Shown: positions 9,478-12,288 of the stretch, in pieces
Layout: each line of letters opens with the position of its first letter
Numbering within the stretch: the first letter of the stretch is position 1
DNA from: VGJW01 sp035285595
GTDB taxonomy: Bacteria; Cyanobacteriota; Sericytochromatia; S15B-MN24; VGJW01
Assembly: GCA_035285595.1 (NCBI GenBank)
Contig: JAYKGV010000044.1
Span: 1 to 12,288, forward strand
Length of the DNA: 12,288 nucleotides
Direction of reading: 5' to 3'
Notes under the pieces: model-generated
What the model was told of the DNA's origin: nothing
What the model saw: the letters and a program-made list of their open reading frames with translations, nothing else
Databases searched by the model: none
Translations under genes and position numbers: made by a program

Positions 9478-9545
9478 CTCGACACCTCGATTCTGGGGGG
9501 CGACACCTTGTTCATCGCCACGGACAGGTCGAGTTCGGTAAAGAA

Positions 9546-9559
9546 TCGGCCAAGGCCGA
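9546..9559 (-). terminator. Short inverted repeat after the GNAT gene, weak terminator candidate
   Basis: TCGGCC-AA-GGCCGA is a tight inverted repeat (practically a 5-bp stem with a 4-nt loop), followed on the minus strand by TTCTTT. It lies 12 nt beyond the stop of the acetyltransferase gene. The stem is short and the T-run interrupted, so it may only attenuate transcription into the peptidoglycan-binding-like gene. Confidence 0.35.
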
Positions 9560-9571
9560 AACAAGCCTTAC

Positions 9572-10465
9572 CTAAGCCGCAAAAATACTGCGTCGTCCAA
9601 ACCAGATGCGATCCACCCTGCGGGACCGCATGACAGACAGGTCGAAAAGATTCTCCACACCTCGTACACCCGCTACGGTGAGGAACCTGAGGCGTTCACG
9701 CCCGAGAGAGACGGCCCGCCGCTTGAAAGACTCGAAGAGCATGCCGGAGAGCCCCAGGGAACGATGGCGCAAGCGCACCGCGATCTCGTAAAGCAAGACC
9801 ACCTGATCGTCCTCGCTCATGCCGAGAATGGCCGCCACGGGGCGATCCTCGAACCACGCCACCGCGCCGAGAAGTGCCCCGTCGCGAGCCTCATGCAGCG
9901 CATGCAGCAAACGGCGGCAGCGATCCGGGGTGGGCCAATCCGGAAACGTCAGATAGACCCCATTAAGACTGCCGAGATTCACTGCAGACAACATGGCACC
10001 CACCTGCTCGAAGTGCTCGGGCTCGAGGGGGCGAATCACGTAGCCCTCCGGGAGTTGAGCTTGTTCCGCTGCGTCACCCGTAAGCTCATAGTCGTGCTCG
10101 AAACGCTGGTAGAGACGCAAGCCCTCGGGGAGAGGCAGACGGTCGAAGGCCGGAGTTCCGGGCAAGGCCAGCGCAGCCTCCTCCGGTAGCAATACGGCCT
10201 CGACGTCCGTCCGGGAAAGGAGACGAGGCAACCAGTCGAGGCAGGTCGGCACCTCCAGTGCGCGAACCACCAACAACGGACCGTGCCGGTCTATAAGCGC
10301 CGCCGCGTCACCCTCGAGCCACAGGCAACCCGGCGCATCGCCAAAGCGCCGGACTCCCGCCTCACGCCAACGCTCCCCGAGAGGCCGGCCCATGCGCACC
10401 GCACCGGCTTCGAGGACACGCAGCACCTCCGGGGCATCGAAGAGCCCGGCAGGACGCGGCGCCAT
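9572..10465 (-). CDS. GNAT-family N-acetyltransferase with unassigned N-terminal half
   Basis: The product has 297 residues. The C-terminal part (about 140-297) fits the acetyl-CoA-dependent GNAT fold: an IRPLEPEHFEQV start (~144-155), a beta strand with GAVAWFEDRPVAAI, then the acetyl-CoA-binding strand and loop LYEIAVRLRHRSLGLSG (225-241). Arg235-x-x-Gly238-x-Ser240 matches the family's Arg/Gln-x-x-Gly-x-Gly/Ala site, followed by a helix and a last strand. Residues 1-135 have no obvious motif but alternate helices and strands, and could be a second degenerate GNAT domain, as in two-domain members. The substrate cannot be told. The ATG follows the stop of the 448-residue gene by only 3 nt, so the two are surely co-transcribed and perhaps coupled. 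The class call is good, the function unknown. Confidence 0.8.
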   Translation of the reverse strand: MAPRPAGLFDAPEVLRVLEAGAVRMGRPLGERWREAGVRRFGDAPGCLWLEGDAAALIDRHGPLLVVRALEVPTCLDWLPRLLSRTDVEAVLLPEEAALALPGTPAFDRLPLPEGLRLYQRFEHDYELTGDAAEQAQLPEGYVIRPLEPEHFEQVGAMLSAVNLGSLNGVYLTFPDWPTPDRCRRLLHALHEARDGALLGAVAWFEDRPVAAILGMSEDDQVVLLYEIAVRLRHRSLGLSGMLFESFKRRAVSLGRERLRFLTVAGVRGVENLFDLSVMRSRRVDRIWFGRRSIFAA

Positions 10466-10468
10466 GTC

Positions 10469-11815
10469 CTAGCCCGCGCTGACCGGCTCGTAGCCGGGCA
10501 ACAACGCTGCAGGCCGAATATCGGCATCTGCAGGGAAGACGCGAGCCAGAGCCGGGACTTCTGCGACCATCTTCGCGGCGCCCATGACCGCATGCACCCG
10601 CCCGTCAAGCTGTGACCACAAAGGCATCGAAAGTATTCGGGCCGCCTGAGCCACCGAACCGGCGGTCAACTCAGCCAGCAAGGTCCGCGCCACGAGGGCA
10701 TCGGCCCGCGCCTCACACAGCATGTCTGCGAGCGCCTGGGCTCTGATGCGGCCATCTGTCCCCCCCGCAAGCGCACGTTCAAGCGCTTCGCGTTCCTGCT
10801 GACACGCGGCATCCGTCAGCTCCGGCTCCCAGTCAAGGTCATCGAAGGCTATCGTCCCCGCAACCGAAGTATCGGCGGACTCTCCCTCATCGTCACCCTC
10901 GCCTGCGGTCTCAGCCGGCTCCTCCATGCCATCGGTCTCTGCTTGCGACTCTGAGGAGTGTTCCTCACCGTGGCTAATCACCTCCAACGCTTCCGCAGCT
11001 TGATCCTCGGCCTGCGTGGCAACAACCCTGTCGTCGAGAGCCGAGGGGATGGGGGGCAGGCCGTCGAGGTCCCCAAGCGAAGGCAAGCTGCCCAGGCCAC
11101 CAAGCCCCATCGATGTCGCGGAGTCTTCGAGGGAGAGACTTGAGAGACCCGCAGCCGGTGCTTGCCGAAGGGACGCCTGATCTCCCGTGCCCGGACCGCC
11201 CGAACGGGGGTCCGCCGCAGCTGCGGCGGGAGCCTTGGGCAAGGCCGCCTGAGTCACGCGCCACGCCACCTCATCTGCGCCAGGCTGGAAGGGCACGCCC
11301 AACACCTCGGCCAACAGCTTGTGCGCAGGTGCCAGATCCATCAAGTGGAACCTCAAACAGGCGAGATCCGCAACGGCATCCGCCTTGCGATAGGCCACCG
11401 TATCGCCGGGCTCGTCGACCTGGATGCCCTCAGCGAACTTGGTCTCCAGGGCGTTCAGATCCGAGGTCATGTCTGCAATCCGCATCAGGACCTTGGTGCG
11501 CATGGCCTTCTTCATCTCGATGCCCAGTTCCATCTGACGATGCCAGCGCACCAGCGCCGGGCGCGAGGCATCCTCTGCCACTTTCGCCTTGGCCTCGCGA
11601 AACTCCTGCAAATCCTGATCCAAGGTCCCGAGGAACTCATTCTGGGCGGTCAGGGATTCGACCAACTGCTTGGCGGTCACAGCAAGCTTCCCCTCTGCCT
11701 TGCGGACCAACACCTTGAGGTCTTCACGCCTAGCCTCGAGATAGGCTTGCTGCTCCTCTTCGGAGAGGGCCGTGAACTCCTCGACGGACAACAAAGTGGG
11801 AATGAGTTCGGACAT
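10469..11815 (-). CDS. Helical protein with acidic low-complexity middle, unknown function
   Basis: The product has 448 residues from the ATG at 11813-11815. No family is recognised. Residues 1-190 are mostly helical with a heptad-like charged stretch (20-80) suggesting coiled coil. Residues 192-325 are low complexity: Ala/Pro/Gly-rich first, then a Leu/Gly/Ser stretch (224-258), then strongly acidic with many Glu, Asp, Ser and Thr (266-316), and probably disordered. Residues 330-448 return to Ala/Leu-rich helices, possibly a small alpha-helical repeat domain. There is no signal peptide or membrane segment, so it is probably a cytosolic adaptor. Another in-frame start at 11903-11905 would add 30 basic residues lacking helical character. 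I prefer the internal ATG, although its upstream AAGGA is about 15 nt away, too far for a normal SD. It is the first gene of the leftward cluster with the GNAT gene. Confidence 0.78.
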   Translation of the reverse strand: MSELIPTLLSVEEFTALSEEEQQAYLEARREDLKVLVRKAEGKLAVTAKQLVESLTAQNEFLGTLDQDLQEFREAKAKVAEDASRPALVRWHRQMELGIEMKKAMRTKVLMRIADMTSDLNALETKFAEGIQVDEPGDTVAYRKADAVADLACLRFHLMDLAPAHKLLAEVLGVPFQPGADEVAWRVTQAALPKAPAAAAADPRSGGPGTGDQASLRQAPAAGLSSLSLEDSATSMGLGGLGSLPSLGDLDGLPPIPSALDDRVVATQAEDQAAEALEVISHGEEHSSESQAETDGMEEPAETAGEGDDEGESADTSVAGTIAFDDLDWEPELTDAACQQEREALERALAGGTDGRIRAQALADMLCEARADALVARTLLAELTAGSVAQAARILSMPLWSQLDGRVHAVMGAAKMVAEVPALARVFPADADIRPAALLPGYEPVSAG

Positions 11816-12025
11816 GGGGGTCAGATGGGTCCTTGAACGAGACGAAGGAAACTGCCGCTTACATACCCTCGTGACGCCACTCCGCATCCTGCGCACGCGA
11901 ACCACGTCTGCTTCGGGTGGACCTCGCGTTCGGGCTTCAAGGTTCCCGGAAAAGGCAACTGCCGCCCCCTGTAGGGACGGCAGTTGGAAGGTCTTGACCC
12001 AGAAGGTCTGGCTGGCCTTCGCGTA
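11816..12025. other. 210-bp intergenic region with no gene
   Basis: This separates two genes that are both read leftward. It holds a terminator-like hairpin for the upstream partial gene and must hold the promoter of the 448-residue gene. The best -10-like hexamer on the minus strand is TATGTA at about 11865-11870, but no convincing -35 accompanies it. An 8-nt direct repeat, GAAGGTCT, occurs at 11987-11994 and again at 12002-12009. Otherwise I see nothing in it. Confidence 0.6.
11956..11986 (-). terminator. Rho-independent-like terminator after the partial gene
   Basis: CAACTGCCG (11956-11964) pairs perfectly with CGGCAGTTG (11978-11986), a 9-bp stem. The loop itself contains CCCT/AGGG that could add a short inner stem. 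On the minus strand it is followed at once by CCTTTTCC, a short T-run. It lies 39 nt past the stop of the partial gene at 12026, the right place and orientation to end that transcript. Confidence 0.6.
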
Positions 12026-12288
12026 TCAGACAGACACGATCCCGCCTGCCGCCGGCTCGGGTATGGCCGTAGCCGGTGTAGCAGCCGGTGTGGGCGCGGG
12101 CTTGGGCTTGACCGCCGCATTACGAGCCTGCTCCTGCTGCCTCTGGTTCTCGGCCTCCTGAAACTTCGCGGTCATCTGGGACACCGCATCGAAGGCGCTG
12201 CTGACCTGCTTGAACATGTCGCCGACTTGCTTGAGCTGCGGCACGAACTTGCCGACGGCATCGAGGATGCCCCCGAAGGCCTTCAGGC
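12026..12288 (-). CDS. C-terminal part of a small helical, Pro/Ala-rich protein
   Basis: The frame is open to the window edge, so the start lies outside; about 86 residues are visible. A GTG at 12242-12244 could be called a start, but it falls inside a continuous amphipathic helix (Lys-Phe-Val-Pro-Gln-Leu-Lys), so I read it as internal. The first ~50 visible residues are helical with Phe, Val, Ile and Leu on one face and Lys, Gln and Asp on the other. Then a Gln/Glu/Arg-rich stretch leads into a Lys/Pro/Ala/Thr-rich tail ending Gly-Gly-Ile-Val-Ser-Val. No family is recognised. The mix of amphipathic helix and Pro/Ala stretch recalls the protein at 8857-9477, but without clear sequence identity. 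Confidence 0.7.
   Translation of the reverse strand, partial: LKAFGGILDAVGKFVPQLKQVGDMFKQVSSAFDAVSQMTAKFQEAENQRQQEQARNAAVKPKPAPTPAATPATAIPEPAAGGIVSV

Overview
This is a GC-rich (roughly 65% by eye) bacterial chromosomal stretch made mostly of housekeeping genes mixed with lineage-specific genes of unknown function. It has no RNA genes, insertion sequences, phage genes or CRISPR. The core enzymes are ordinary bacterial families. A DUF4388 protein with an MshEN-like C-terminus and several uncharacterised helical, Pro/Ala-rich proteins suggest a poorly sampled high-GC lineage (for example Myxococcota-, Deinococcota- or Sericytochromatia-like). The window alone does not fix the taxon.

Layout. 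(1) Positions 1-591 (+) hold the 3' part of an exonuclease III gene, whose end overlaps the convergent ispD by 50 nt. (2) Positions 542-5079 (-) look like one five-gene transcription unit. In transcription order it is: a coiled-coil protein of unknown function (4210-5079), pyrimidine-nucleoside phosphorylase (2904-4223, 14-nt overlap), phosphopentomutase deoB (1704-2885), a small charged helical protein (1275-1640) and ispD (542-1270). The phosphorylase and DeoB are consecutive steps: nucleoside to pentose-1-phosphate to pentose-5-phosphate. IspD belongs to the MEP isoprenoid pathway and seems to share only transcription. (3) A 144-bp divergent intergenic region (5080-5223) carries a good sigma-70-like promoter for the right-hand unit. 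(4) Positions 5224-8804 (+) hold a DUF4388 / winged-helix-like / MshEN-like protein, coupled by a TTGA stop-start overlap to full-length mutS. (5) Positions 8857-11815 (-) hold a three-gene cluster. In transcription order it is: a 448-residue helical protein with an acidic middle (10469-11815), a GNAT acetyltransferase with an unassigned N-terminal half (9572-10465, 3-nt gap), and a protein with a peptidoglycan-binding-like C-terminus and no signal peptide (8857-9477). (6) Positions 11816-12025 are intergenic with a terminator-like hairpin. (7) Positions 12026-12288 (-) hold the C-terminal end of another small helical, Pro/Ala-rich protein that runs off the window.

The most interesting item is the DUF4388 protein at 5224-6213. 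Its last ~70 residues carry two 24-residue blocks matching the tandem pattern of the c-di-GMP-binding MshEN domain of type IV pilus/type II secretion ATPases, but on a small protein with no ATPase, directly coupled to mutS. The first block matches well and the second lacks the leading Arg. The region otherwise shows conserved metabolism and repair plus four or five genes I cannot assign. I saw no clear defence or mobile system.
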